This document shows, piece by piece, positions 7,190-15,594 of a stretch of 64,000 bases of DNA. Made by a program: the position numbers and the translations under genes. The notes beneath the pieces are model-generated. The model was given only the letters and a program-made list of their open reading frames with translations, searched no databases and was not told the origin of the DNA. Source of the stretch: NZ13-RE01 sp049718665 (GTDB lineage: Bacteria; Dictyoglomota; Dictyoglomia; Dictyoglomales; Dictyoglomaceae); contig JBNARO010000002.1 in NCBI GenBank assembly GCA_049718665.1, positions 1 to 64,000 of the forward strand, in the 5' to 3' direction. Numbering within the stretch: the first letter of the stretch is position 1; every line of letters starts with the position of its first letter.

Positions 7190-8671
7190 TTAAATTTTCG
7201 CCCAACCCTGAGCTCTTTCTACAGCAGATTTCCATTTTAATAAAAGCTCTCTTCTTTTTTCCTCGTCCATCTTAGGGAGAAATTCTCTATCGCTTTTCCA
7301 TATTTCTTTTAATTCTTCCTGATTTTTCCAGAACCCCACTGCTAACCCTGCCAAAAAGGCTGACCCAAGGGCAGTAGTCTCTGTGATTTTTGGTCTTTCA
7401 ACTTTCACATTACTAATATCTGCTTGAAATTGAAGAAGAAAATTATTTCTTGCTCCTCCCCCGTCAACTCTTAAATTTCTAATAGGAATTTTAGTTTCCT
7501 TTTCCATAAGTTCTAAAACTTCTGCGGTTTGATAAGCTATAGATTCTAAAGCAGATCTTACAATATGTTCCCTCTTTGTTCCCCGAGTTATCCCTATAAT
7601 AAGTCCCCGAGCAAACATATCCCAATAAGGAGCCCCCATTCCTACAAAAGCAGGGACAAAATATATCCCTCCATTATCTTCTACTTGCTCTGCTAAGTAT
7701 TCACTTTCAGAAGAATCATTTATTATTTTCAAGTTATCTCTTAACCATTGAATTACAGCTCCCGCTATAAATACACTTCCCTCCAACGCATAGAATACTT
7801 TATTATTTAAACCATAAGCAACAGTAGTTAAAAGACCATGGGAAGAATAATGAATTCTCTCACCAGTATTCATTAGAATAAAACATCCTGTTCCATAAGT
7901 ATTTTTTACCATCCCAGGTTCGAAAGCACATTGCCCAAATAATGCAGATTGTTGGTCTCCCGCATCTCCTGATATAGGTATCTCTCTACTAAAAACTTCT
8001 GCCATTCCATATATATAACTTGAGGGCAGAGGCTTTGGCATCATACTTCTTGGAACTCTCATAATTTCAAGAAGTTCATCATCCCAATCCAAACTTTGTA
8101 AATTAAAAAGCATAGTCCTTGAAGCATTAGAATAATCAGTAACATGAAGTTTTCCCTTGCTTAAGTTCCATATAAGCCAAGTATCTACATTCCCAAAAAG
8201 AAGCTTTCCTTCCTCGGCTTTTTTCCTTGCAGTAGGGATATTATCTAAAATCCAAGTAATTTTAGGTCCTGAAAAATATGCATCTATTACAAGTCCTGTT
8301 TTCTTTTTTATTACTTCTTCTAATCCTTCTTTCTTTAAATTTTCACAAAAATCTGCAGTTCTTCTACATTGCCAAACAATGGCATTATAAATTGGCTCTC
8401 CTGTCTCTTTATCCCATACAATAGTAGTTTCTCTCTGATTTGTAATTCCTATGGCAGATATATCTTTGGGATCTATTCTTGCCATATTTATAGCTTCTTC
8501 CATCACTTCTTTTTGAGAGTTCCAAATATCCCAGGGATTATGCTCCACCCATCCAGGTCTTGGAAATATTTGAGGAAACTCTTTTTGAGAAAATCCTACA
8601 ATGTTTCCTTCGTGGTCAAAAATTATAGCACGAGAACTTGTAGTTCCCTGATCTAAGGCAAGAATATACAT
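7190..8671 (-). CDS. glpK: Glycerol kinase
   Basis: 494 residues from the ATG at 8671, which follows AGGAGG. An in-frame ATG at 8719 would add 16 atypical residues and is rejected. It phosphorylates glycerol to sn-glycerol 3-phosphate in the cytosol. FGGY-kinase motifs are clear: LALDQGTTSSRAIIFD (about 4-19), ITNQRETTIVWDKETGEPIY (about 78-97), the AGDAGDQQSALFGQ-type loop (here SGDAGDQQSALFGQ) and the C-terminal RVDGGGARNNFLLQFQ. No glpF, glpD or glpR is adjacent. It lies 44 nt after a secreted protein gene at the end of the efflux operon and may be read through from there. Confidence 0.97.
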   Translation of the reverse strand: MYILALDQGTTSSRAIIFDHEGNIVGFSQKEFPQIFPRPGWVEHNPWDIWNSQKEVMEEAINMARIDPKDISAIGITNQRETTIVWDKETGEPIYNAIVWQCRRTADFCENLKKEGLEEVIKKKTGLVIDAYFSGPKITWILDNIPTARKKAEEGKLLFGNVDTWLIWNLSKGKLHVTDYSNASRTMLFNLQSLDWDDELLEIMRVPRSMMPKPLPSSYIYGMAEVFSREIPISGDAGDQQSALFGQCAFEPGMVKNTYGTGCFILMNTGERIHYSSHGLLTTVAYGLNNKVFYALEGSVFIAGAVIQWLRDNLKIINDSSESEYLAEQVEDNGGIYFVPAFVGMGAPYWDMFARGLIIGITRGTKREHIVRSALESIAYQTAEVLELMEKETKIPIRNLRVDGGGARNNFLLQFQADISNVKVERPKITETTALGSAFLAGLAVGFWKNQEELKEIWKSDREFLPKMDEEKRRELLLKWKSAVERAQGWAKI

Positions 8672-8715
8672 ACTCGACCTCCTAATCCTTTGAATTTTGA
8701 GTATATTATAACTCT

Positions 8716-9300
8716 TCAATTAATTATTTTTTTCCTCAGTTTTTCTATGAAATCTGTTATACTTTTCTTAAAGGAAGGAACATAATAGTACGGGTTTAAA
8801 TAATTTCCTTTTTGCCATGCGGTTATTACTTTTTGCATCTCAGGGTCTATTTGTCTTTGTCCTTGTTCTTGAGGAATACCTTGACCACCCTGAGGTCTTT
8901 GAGGAAATTGACCTGTTTGCACTTGTTGTTGCCACTGTTTTCTTAGCTCTTCCCACTTTTTTTGTCTTTCTATTTCTAATTTGTCTAAATAAGTAAGTTG
9001 AGCACTATTAAGAATTTTTTCGATCCTTTCAACAAATTTTTCTGCTTCTTTTGGAGGAAGAGTATTTCTCTTAATAAGGTCCTGTAATACTTCAATCAGT
9101 TTTTTGACCTGATCCTTAGTTAAAGCTAATTTTTTATCCTTCTCAAGTTCTGGAAGATCTCTTAAGATTCTTTGAAGATCACGAAATTCTTCAGAGAAGA
9201 TTCTTTGTCTCTGAGGAAGATTAGTTTGTTGAGCATATATACCTCCAAAAAGTATCAAAAAAATTAGTAGAATTGAGATTATAAAACTTGTCTTTCTCAT
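8716..9300 (-). CDS. Uncharacterised secreted Gln-rich helical protein
   Basis: 194 residues from the ATG at 9300, chosen because GAGGGAGGG lies just upstream; an ATG at 9318 would add six residues. A signal peptide ends near GGIYAQ (about 17-23). The mature protein is mainly helical and charged, with a Gln/Pro/Gly-rich stretch in the middle (about 120-155) and a conserved-looking tail with YYYVPSFKKSITDFIEKL. No known domain was recognised. LTKDQVKKLIEVLQD is loosely similar to LTxxQ stress proteins. It directly follows the MacB permease gene, so it may be an accessory periplasmic part of the efflux system. Function is unknown. Confidence 0.75.
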   Translation of the reverse strand: MRKTSFIISILLIFLILFGGIYAQQTNLPQRQRIFSEEFRDLQRILRDLPELEKDKKLALTKDQVKKLIEVLQDLIKRNTLPPKEAEKFVERIEKILNSAQLTYLDKLEIERQKKWEELRKQWQQQVQTGQFPQRPQGGQGIPQEQGQRQIDPEMQKVITAWQKGNYLNPYYYVPSFKKSITDFIEKLRKKIIN

Positions 9301-9314
9301 AATAAATCCCTCCC

Positions 9315-10538
9315 TCATTCATATCGTAGAGCCTCTATAGGATTTAAACGAGAAGCTCTTCTTGCTGGATAGTATCCAAAAAATATTCCCACAAGAGCAG
9401 AAACAGTAAAAGCTAAAATTATAGGAGTTATTGTAATTGCAACAGAAAGTCCTGAAAGATTTTTTATAACTTGAGCCAAAACAATACCAAGGATTATGCC
9501 AATTAAACCTCCAATTACAGTGACCATAGTGGACTCCAAGAGAAATTGAAGTAAAATATCCCTTGATTTTGCACCAATTGCCTTTTTAATTCCAATCTCC
9601 CTTATCCTCTCTGTTACATTAACAAGCATTATGTTCATAATACCAATTCCACCTACTAAAAGAGAAATTGCAGCAATCCCTGCTAAAAACATAGTTAATG
9701 TTTGAGTCGTTTGAGTAAAAGCATTTAAGATGGTTAATTGGTTTTGAACTCTAAAGTCATCATAATTTGGATCTGTTATTTTATGAGCCTTACGAAGTAG
9801 ATCTTCAATTTCTGTCTGAAGTTCATCCATAATATCCACCTTTGATGCTGATACATAGATGGCTCTCAAAAGATTATCTCCCCCAACAATCTTTTTCTGA
9901 TATGTAGTTAATGGGATAAAAATCATATTATCAAGATTCACAAAACCCCCTGCCTGTCCTTGAGGCTTCATTATTCCAATTACCTTGAAGCTTTTTCCTC
10001 CAATTTTAATCCATTTCCCTATAGCATCTTGCCCATTAAAAAGTTCTTGGTAAACTTGATATCCAATAACCGCAACTCTTTCTTTATTTTTATATTCTTT
10101 GTCTGTAAAAAATGTTCCCTCTTCTACATCTGCATTTCTCACCTTTGTATAATCTGGAGATGTTCCTACTATTGTAGTATTGGTATTAGAGGATAAATAT
10201 TTCACTTGCATACTACGAGAAGCTTCAGGAACTATAGCAGATACTTTATTAGAGTCTAAGTTTTTCAATAAAAGTTCGTAATCATCAAGCTTTAGAGAAG
10301 AGCCACCCGCTCCCCTTATCGCTCCAATTTGTCTCCCAAATCCTGGCATGACAGTAAGAAGATTTGAACCTAAGGAAGAAAACTGATTCTGAATACTTAT
10401 TCTTGTTCCTTCTCCTAATGCCATCAAGGTAACTACTGCACAGACTCCAATAATTATTCCTAAGGCTGTCAAAAAAGTTCTTAATTTATTCTGTGCAAAA
10501 CTTCTTAAAGCCATTTTTAAGATTTCATAAATTAACAT
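9315..10538 (-). CDS. MacB-type ABC transporter permease (FtsX/MacB_PCD)
   Basis: 407 residues. One membrane helix near the N terminus (about 18-42, within LRTFLTALGIIIGVCAVVTL) is followed by a large periplasmic MacB_PCD domain (about 45-275) and three C-terminal helices forming the FtsX domain. GGIGIMNIMLVNVTERIREI (about 296-315) and the ending YPARRASRLNPIEALRYE are hallmarks of the family. Such mechanotransmission permeases act with a MacA adaptor and TolC duct to expel peptides, lipoproteins or antibiotics without moving them through the inner membrane. The ATPase is encoded separately, as the first gene of the operon. Confidence 0.95.
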   Translation of the reverse strand: MLIYEILKMALRSFAQNKLRTFLTALGIIIGVCAVVTLMALGEGTRISIQNQFSSLGSNLLTVMPGFGRQIGAIRGAGGSSLKLDDYELLLKNLDSNKVSAIVPEASRSMQVKYLSSNTNTTIVGTSPDYTKVRNADVEEGTFFTDKEYKNKERVAVIGYQVYQELFNGQDAIGKWIKIGGKSFKVIGIMKPQGQAGGFVNLDNMIFIPLTTYQKKIVGGDNLLRAIYVSASKVDIMDELQTEIEDLLRKAHKITDPNYDDFRVQNQLTILNAFTQTTQTLTMFLAGIAAISLLVGGIGIMNIMLVNVTERIREIGIKKAIGAKSRDILLQFLLESTMVTVIGGLIGIILGIVLAQVIKNLSGLSVAITITPIILAFTVSALVGIFFGYYPARRASRLNPIEALRYE

Positions 10539-10553
10539 ATCTCCCCCACTCCT

Positions 10554-11843
10554 TCATCTAAAAATTCCTCTTAAAGGATTAAATTGAGGCTGCTGACGAG
10601 ACTGCTGAGTAGTGTTTGTAGAAGGTAAAACTACTTTCATTCCCTCTTCTAATCCCTCCTCGACTACCACATTTGTTCCATCATTTTCTCCTAAGGTAAC
10701 TCTTACTAAATCTTTCTTACCTTCATTATTAACTACTTCAACATAACTTCTTCTTCCTGCCTTTTTTACTGCTTTTAAAGGAATTAAAAGAACATTTTTT
10801 CTTTCCATCAAAATAATCTCTGCATCAGCAGTCATACCTGGTTTTAGCTTTTCATTAGGATTGGGAAGGATCACTTTTACGTCAAAAATTGCAATATTAT
10901 TTACTAATCTTGCGGTAGGGGAAATGCTTTTTACCTTTCCTTTAAACTCTTCATCAGGAAAAGCGTCAAGAGTTATTCTTACAGGAAGTCCAACTTTTAC
11001 TTTTTCAATTTCTGTCTCATCAATTTCTAAATTAAGCTCTAAATTCTTAATATCTATCAAGGAAAGTAGAATATAATTTGAAGGAACTATTTGCCCCACC
11101 TTCGTAGATACATTGGAAACAATTCCAGAAAAAGGTGCCTTTATTACAGTATTTGAAAGGTTATTTTCTGCATTCTCAAGATTTAGTTTTGCCTGCTCTA
11201 AGGATATTTTTGCAGACTCTAAATCCTTTTCCGCTTGTTTTACCTTTGAATATGAAGTTAACTTTACAGTCTCTAAATTCAGTTCAGCCTGTTCATAATT
11301 ATTTCTTGCCTTTTCATAGCTATTTTTATCACTTTCCAATTGATCTAAGGATATCGCTCCTATTTTGTATAGACTTTGAGAATTTTCATACTGCTTCTTT
11401 AATCTCTGATATTCCATGTATGCATTATCTCTATTAACCTGAGCATTTTTTAAGTCTTGCTGACTTTGTTTTCTTTGATTCTCCAAGGTCATTACCGCTT
11501 GCTCGTATCTCAACTTTGCACTATTATAGTTTAGTTGTGCCTGAGAATAAGCAAGTTGGTAGTCATAGGGATCAATTTTTGCTAAGATATCTCCCTTTTT
11601 TACCCTTTTCCCTTCGCCAATAATCCAGATTATTGTTCCTCCAACTTTGCTCACAATATTCATGTTTTCACTGGCTTCCAATATACCACTTCCTGAAACA
11701 GAAATAAAAAGATCTCCTCTCTGAACAGTATATGTATTTTCTTCTACCTTGGTAGCAGTATTTTGTTTAGGTCTAAGGAAAAGAAAGTAAGCACCAAAAA
11801 CAACTCCTATTAAAACAATTACTATTATTAGCTTTTTATACAT
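10554..11843 (-). CDS. MacA-type periplasmic adaptor (HlyD/MFP family)
   Basis: 429 residues. An N-terminal membrane anchor (about 4-22) is followed by a lipoyl-like half (about 45-85, ending AKIDPYDYQLA), a long coiled-coil hairpin (about 85-225) and the second lipoyl half VIKAPFSGIVSNVSTKVGQI (about 233-252). A beta-barrel and membrane-proximal domain complete it. It bridges the MacB permease and an outer-membrane channel. The hairpin is long, of a size that could contact TolC tips. The stop of the preceding TolC-like gene shares a base with its start (11843), so synthesis is coupled. The short disordered tail is Gln-rich. Confidence 0.94.
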   Translation of the reverse strand: MYKKLIIVIVLIGVVFGAYFLFLRPKQNTATKVEENTYTVQRGDLFISVSGSGILEASENMNIVSKVGGTIIWIIGEGKRVKKGDILAKIDPYDYQLAYSQAQLNYNSAKLRYEQAVMTLENQRKQSQQDLKNAQVNRDNAYMEYQRLKKQYENSQSLYKIGAISLDQLESDKNSYEKARNNYEQAELNLETVKLTSYSKVKQAEKDLESAKISLEQAKLNLENAENNLSNTVIKAPFSGIVSNVSTKVGQIVPSNYILLSLIDIKNLELNLEIDETEIEKVKVGLPVRITLDAFPDEEFKGKVKSISPTARLVNNIAIFDVKVILPNPNEKLKPGMTADAEIILMERKNVLLIPLKAVKKAGRRSYVEVVNNEGKKDLVRVTLGENDGTNVVVEEGLEEGMKVVLPSTNTTQQSRQQPQFNPLRGIFR

Positions 11844-12883
11844 TACTTACCCCCCTCTTCTATAGATTTCCCTATGGCAAGAGAAAGCGCATCTACACTC
11901 TTCCAATAATTATGGAGAGCTGAATAATAGTCATTTTCTGTCTTTATAAGGTTAATCTCTGTGCTTAAAAGTTGAATTTTTGTTATCAAGCCTGCATCTA
12001 AACGGATTTTATCTATCTTATAATTATCTTGAGCAACTTGCAAAGATTTCTCTTGAATTTTTACTTTTTCTAAATTATTCAGTAATTGATCAAGCTTTTG
12101 AGAAATAGTTATAATTGTATTTGCTAATGTTTGTTCAAAATTTGTCTTTGCAGATTCTAAAGAGTTTTGGGCGGATCTTAATTGGGATTTTGGAGTATAC
12201 TCATTATCGTATAACTTTACTTGAAGTTCATAAAGCTCTATATTATTTTGAAGCTGAACTAAGGTTGTAAGATTCTCCTTTGCTATGACAATTAAATCAT
12301 CTAATTTTAAGTCAAAAGTAGTTAGTGGTAGTTCCTGAAGAATAACATCCATAGGTTTTACCCCAAGAGTTTCCCAAAATTGACTCCATGCAGTTTTTAA
12401 GTTACTTTCACCAAGTTTATAGTTATTCTGTGCAGATAAAAGATTAATTTCTGCTTGTTGAACATCAAGCAGTGTAGCATTAGAAAGTTTATATTTACTT
12501 TGAGTAGCTTGTAATTGCTCTTGAGCCAAGGTTGCTTGCTTCTCTAAGAGTTTTAATTGGGCTTGAGCTTCTAAAACACTAAAATATGCATTTCTTACGT
12601 TTTGTGCAATTTGAAGTTTTGTATTGTTAAATCTCACTCTTTCAAGCTTTAAGTTTAATTCTGACTGTTTTAATGCAAGAATCAAAGTGGTTGGATCAGC
12701 CTTCTTATCATTGTAATCATTTTCCGCATTTTGAAGATTAATCTTTGCTACTAATAAGTCCCTATTATTTTGTAATGCAATATTCAAAGCATCATTAAAG
12801 GTTAAAACCTTCTTTTCTTGAGAAAATCCAAGAGTTAATAAACCAAATACGAGGATTAAAATACTTAAACCTCTTCTAAACAT
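11843..12883 (-). CDS. TolC-family protein apparently lacking the beta-barrel strands
   Basis: 346 residues with a signal peptide ending near LGFSQ. It has the two-repeat helical pattern of outer-membrane efflux proteins (TFNDALNIALQNNRDLLVAK, later LTTLVQLQNNIELYELQVKL). In each repeat, where TolC inserts two beta strands of the membrane barrel, there is only a short link: DKKADPTT in the first and DNEYTPKSQ in the second. The neighbouring TolC protein of 439 residues has both insertions. So this one would be an all-helical tube or sleeve that cannot span an outer membrane. It is encoded 2 nt after that neighbour and right before the adaptor gene. Confidence 0.75.
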   Translation of the reverse strand: MFRRGLSILILVFGLLTLGFSQEKKVLTFNDALNIALQNNRDLLVAKINLQNAENDYNDKKADPTTLILALKQSELNLKLERVRFNNTKLQIAQNVRNAYFSVLEAQAQLKLLEKQATLAQEQLQATQSKYKLSNATLLDVQQAEINLLSAQNNYKLGESNLKTAWSQFWETLGVKPMDVILQELPLTTFDLKLDDLIVIAKENLTTLVQLQNNIELYELQVKLYDNEYTPKSQLRSAQNSLESAKTNFEQTLANTIITISQKLDQLLNNLEKVKIQEKSLQVAQDNYKIDKIRLDAGLITKIQLLSTEINLIKTENDYYSALHNYWKSVDALSLAIGKSIEEGGK

Positions 12884-12885
12884 AG

Positions 12886-14205
12886 TTAAAACCCTCCTAA
12901 TCTATTTAATAAATTTTCTAATTGGATTTTTGCAATTTTAAAGTCCAAAATTGCCTTTTTTAAGTCATACTCTGCTTGAAGATATGAAATTTCATACTGC
13001 TTAAGATCATATTCTGTAATTAAACCAATTTGAAAACGCGTCTTTTGGAATTCATAGTTTGTTTTTTCCCTCTCTAAGATAAGTTCCCTTTGCTTTACAT
13101 TTTCTTGAGCTTGAAGAAGATTGTAATATGTTTGCCAAAAGCTAAGCTCCACATCTTTTATAGTATTTTCAAAAGATATTTCTGCCTGAGAGAGTGAAAG
13201 TTCTGCTTGTTTTATCCCCTCTTTTCTTATTCCAGCATCATATAGAGGAATGCTAAAATTGAAACTTAAATTCCAATTTTCTTGGGAGGTTTTTCCATCA
13301 AAGGGATAATTATATCCATAGTTAATACTTAATGCATATTTTTGTGTATCCCAAGAAAAACTTAAAGAATTATTATCTTTATTATAGTTCCCTTTTAATG
13401 AAAATACTAAAGATGGAAGCTGTGCCTGTTTTAAAGATAATTTTGCCTTTTCTAAATCTAAACTTGCATTCTTAATAGATAAATTATTATTCCTTAAAAT
13501 TTCTAAAAGGTCTTCTGGCTTCTCATTCATCTCTTTATAATTTAAATCTACGATAGTAGGAATTCTTTCAATTCTTCTTCCTAAGAAATTTTCTAAGGAT
13601 TTATATGCTAGTTCTAAATTATTCTTTGCTATTTGCAGATTGATCTCTGTATTCTTTTCTTTTGCTTGGTAATCCATAAGAGATACGAGAGATAAATTCC
13701 CACTTTTATACTGCTTTTCTGCATTTTCCCTCTGCTTTACATAGAGATTATGACTTTCTTGAGCTATTTTCACTTGTTCCTGAGCAAGATAAAGTTTATA
13801 AAACTTATCTGTTAGTTGGTAAATAAGATTTTGATATGTTAACTTTAAATTATTTTTCTCCTTTTCTAAATCGATAGCTGAAGATTGAAGACTAATTCCT
13901 GCCTGTCCCCAGGGAAAAATTACTTGAGAATATGATAGATTTAAATTTAAATTTTTACTTTCCATCTTACCTAAGGTATAAGATGCTTCCTGAAGAGAAT
14001 AGGATATCTGGGAATTTATTTGTGGTAAAAAGCTTGCTGATGAAACATTATATCTTGAGAGAACACTTTCATATTTTGCTTGAGCTATTTTCCACTGGGG
14101 GGACTCCTCAAGATAAGGAAGAAGATCTTCAATTTTTAAAATCTCTTGAGCATAGGAATAATTAACAGAAAGGGTAATTAAAATTATCACGAGAATTTTT
14201 TTCAT
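12886..14205 (-). CDS. TolC-family outer-membrane efflux channel
   Basis: 439 residues, normal for the family. A signal peptide ends near NYSYAQ (about 14-19). Two OEP repeats are visible, each with a long coiled-coil helix pair and an amphipathic strand insertion: SASFLPQINSQISYSL with NLNLNLSYSQVIFPWG in the first, and NYGYNYPFDG with NLSFNFSIPLYDAG in the second. These strands would form the trimeric 12-stranded barrel. It is the exit duct for the MacAB-type pump encoded around it. The gene begins one base after the ATPase gene ends. Confidence 0.92.
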   Translation of the reverse strand: MKKILVIILITLSVNYSYAQEILKIEDLLPYLEESPQWKIAQAKYESVLSRYNVSSASFLPQINSQISYSLQEASYTLGKMESKNLNLNLSYSQVIFPWGQAGISLQSSAIDLEKEKNNLKLTYQNLIYQLTDKFYKLYLAQEQVKIAQESHNLYVKQRENAEKQYKSGNLSLVSLMDYQAKEKNTEINLQIAKNNLELAYKSLENFLGRRIERIPTIVDLNYKEMNEKPEDLLEILRNNNLSIKNASLDLEKAKLSLKQAQLPSLVFSLKGNYNKDNNSLSFSWDTQKYALSINYGYNYPFDGKTSQENWNLSFNFSIPLYDAGIRKEGIKQAELSLSQAEISFENTIKDVELSFWQTYYNLLQAQENVKQRELILEREKTNYEFQKTRFQIGLITEYDLKQYEISYLQAEYDLKKAILDFKIAKIQLENLLNRLGGF

Positions 14206-14901
14206 TTAACTTTTTCCCCTTTCCTCAATCCTCAAAATTTTACCATCCTGAATACGCACAATTTTTTCACAATAATCCGCAATATCTTTTTCATGGGTAA
14301 CAATCACGATAGTTAATCCTTGCTCTTTATGTAATTTAGATAAAAGTTTCATAATTTCATGGCTGGATTTTGTGTCTAAATTTCCCGTAGGCTCATCTGC
14401 AAGGAGAATAATAGGATCAATAGCAAGAGCCCGTGCTATAGCAACTCTTTGTTGCTCTCCACCAGAAAGTTGTGTAGGGCGATGATCAATTCTATGAGAA
14501 AGTCCCATCTTTTCTAAAAGTCCTTGAGCTTTTATTTTCCTTTCTTTGGGAGGAACTCCTCTATAAATTAATGGGAGTTCCACATTTTGAAGAGCAGAGA
14601 ATCTTGGCAAAAGATAAAAATTTTGGAATACAAATCCAATTTTTCTGTTTCTTCTCTCTGCAAGTTCATTATCTGAAAGTTTTGAGACATCCCTTCCTTC
14701 AAGATAAATTTTTCCAGAAGTTGGCCTATCAAGACAACCCATAAGATGCATTAATGTAGATTTACCAGAACCAGAAGGTCCCATTATAGCAATAAAATCT
14801 CCCTTTTTAATGTTTAAAGAAACACCATTTAAAGCAGGAGTTTCAACACCATCCATTTTGTAAATCTTTATTACATCCTCAAGGACAATAATATCTTCCA
14901 T
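14206..14901 (-). CDS. MacB/LolD-type ABC transporter ATPase
   Basis: 231 residues, a single nucleotide-binding domain. Walker A GPSGSGKSTLMHLMG (about 41-55), Q-loop VFQNFYLLPRFSALQNVELP, signature LSGGEQQRVAIARAL (about 144-158), Walker B ILLADEPTGNLD (about 165-176) and the switch His in IVIVTHEKDIA are all intact. The TGNLD and FYLLP forms place it in the MacB/LolD/FtsE group. It is the first gene of the operon and the only ATPase in it, so it should power the permease at 9315-10538. The promoter upstream matches that of the sigma operon. Confidence 0.96.
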   Translation of the reverse strand: MEDIIVLEDVIKIYKMDGVETPALNGVSLNIKKGDFIAIMGPSGSGKSTLMHLMGCLDRPTSGKIYLEGRDVSKLSDNELAERRNRKIGFVFQNFYLLPRFSALQNVELPLIYRGVPPKERKIKAQGLLEKMGLSHRIDHRPTQLSGGEQQRVAIARALAIDPIILLADEPTGNLDTKSSHEIMKLLSKLHKEQGLTIVIVTHEKDIADYCEKIVRIQDGKILRIEERGKS

Positions 14902-14945
14902 ACCTTAACTACACCTCCTTCCTCTAAAATTTTTCTCTTTGATTA

Positions 14946-14972
14946 TAGACGAGGTCCAAAAAATTTTATTCC
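14946..14972 (-). promoter_or_regulatory. Putative ECF-sigma promoter of the MacAB-TolC operon
   Basis: On the minus strand GGAATAAAATTT begins at 14972 and GTCTATAA begins at 14950, with 17 nt between GGAAT and GTCTA. The -10-like GTCTA lies 44 nt before the ATPase start. Both boxes and the spacing are the same as upstream of the ECF sigma operon (7157-7183). No housekeeping promoter was recognised here. Confidence 0.6.
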
Positions 14973-14989
14973 TTTAAGGAAAAATAAAT

Positions 14990-15019
14990 TTGACAATAAA
15001 TAGATCCTGTAGATAAACT
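14990..15019 (+). promoter_or_regulatory. Promoter for tRNA-Ala
   Basis: TTGACA (14990-14995) is followed by TAAACT (15014-15019) at an 18-nt spacing; other -10 choices are possible. It lies about 25 nt before the tRNA. Confidence 0.45.
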
Positions 15020-15041
15020 TAATTAGAGAAAGAGACTTAGT

Positions 15042-15116
15042 GGGGGCGTAGCTCAGCGGGAGAGCGCTTGCTTCGCATGCAAGAGGTCGTGGGTTCAAAT
15101 CCCATCGCCTCCACCA
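15042..15116 (+). tRNA. tRNA-Ala (anticodon CGC)
   Basis: 75 nt including an encoded CCA. The cloverleaf folds fully: a 7-bp acceptor stem with the G3-U70 pair that marks alanine, D arm GCTC/GAGC, anticodon stem CTTGC/GCAAG around loop TTCGCAT, and T arm GTGGG/CCCAT around TTCAAAT. The anticodon is CGC, reading GCG. It stands alone, not in a tRNA cluster. Confidence 0.97.
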
Positions 15117-15146
15117 AAAATTTACATATGAGGGAGGAGTGGAGAA

Positions 15147-15593
15147 TTGAAAAAGAAAATTTTATTTCTCTCTATTTTATTGATTTTTATTTTAAATCTG
15201 TCCTTTGCAGAAAACTTTGGAGTTGGCATTATTATTGGAGAGCCTACAGGGCTTTCTTTTAGAGTTTGGCAGAATAAAATTAATGCTTTAGATTTTGGTT
15301 TAGCTTGGAATATAGGACAAATTAATCTTTTACATCTTTACGGAGATTATGTTTACTATAATTATTCCATTTTTAAAATAAAAACAGGGTCCCTTCCCTT
15401 CTATTATGGAATTGGAGGAAGAATTCTTATAGGAAATGAGGTAAAGTTTGGTGTAAGAATTCCATTAGGTATTGTTTATATTCCGCCAAAAATGCCCTTG
15501 GACTTTTTCTTAGAGTTGGTTCCTATCCTTGAAGTTATCCCTTCTACGAAGTTTGATCTTTCAGGAGCTTTGGGAGTTAGATACTATTTCTGA
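15147..15593 (+). CDS. Small exported beta-barrel-like protein
   Basis: 148 residues beginning at a TTG placed after AGGGAGGAGTGGAG. The signal peptide ends near LSFAEN (about 16-21). The mature part alternates Gly and aromatic or aliphatic residues in short strands: GVGIIIGEPTGLSFRVW at the start and LSGALGVRYYF at the end, the C-terminal Phe being typical of outer-membrane barrels. EPTGLSFK-type motifs occur in small barrel-like proteins of spirochaetes and fusobacteria; this is from memory. No precise function can be given. It is the first protein gene after tRNA-Ala, with polX starting one base after its stop. Confidence 0.7.
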   Translation: MKKKILFLSILLIFILNLSFAENFGVGIIIGEPTGLSFRVWQNKINALDFGLAWNIGQINLLHLYGDYVYYNYSIFKIKTGSLPFYYGIGGRILIGNEVKFGVRIPLGIVYIPPKMPLDFFLELVPILEVIPSTKFDLSGALGVRYYF

Positions 15594-15594
15594 C

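Noticed and set aside
15068..15262. Plus-strand frame starting inside the tRNA
   Set aside because: Begins within the tRNA-Ala body and overlaps the signal-peptide-bearing gene in another frame.
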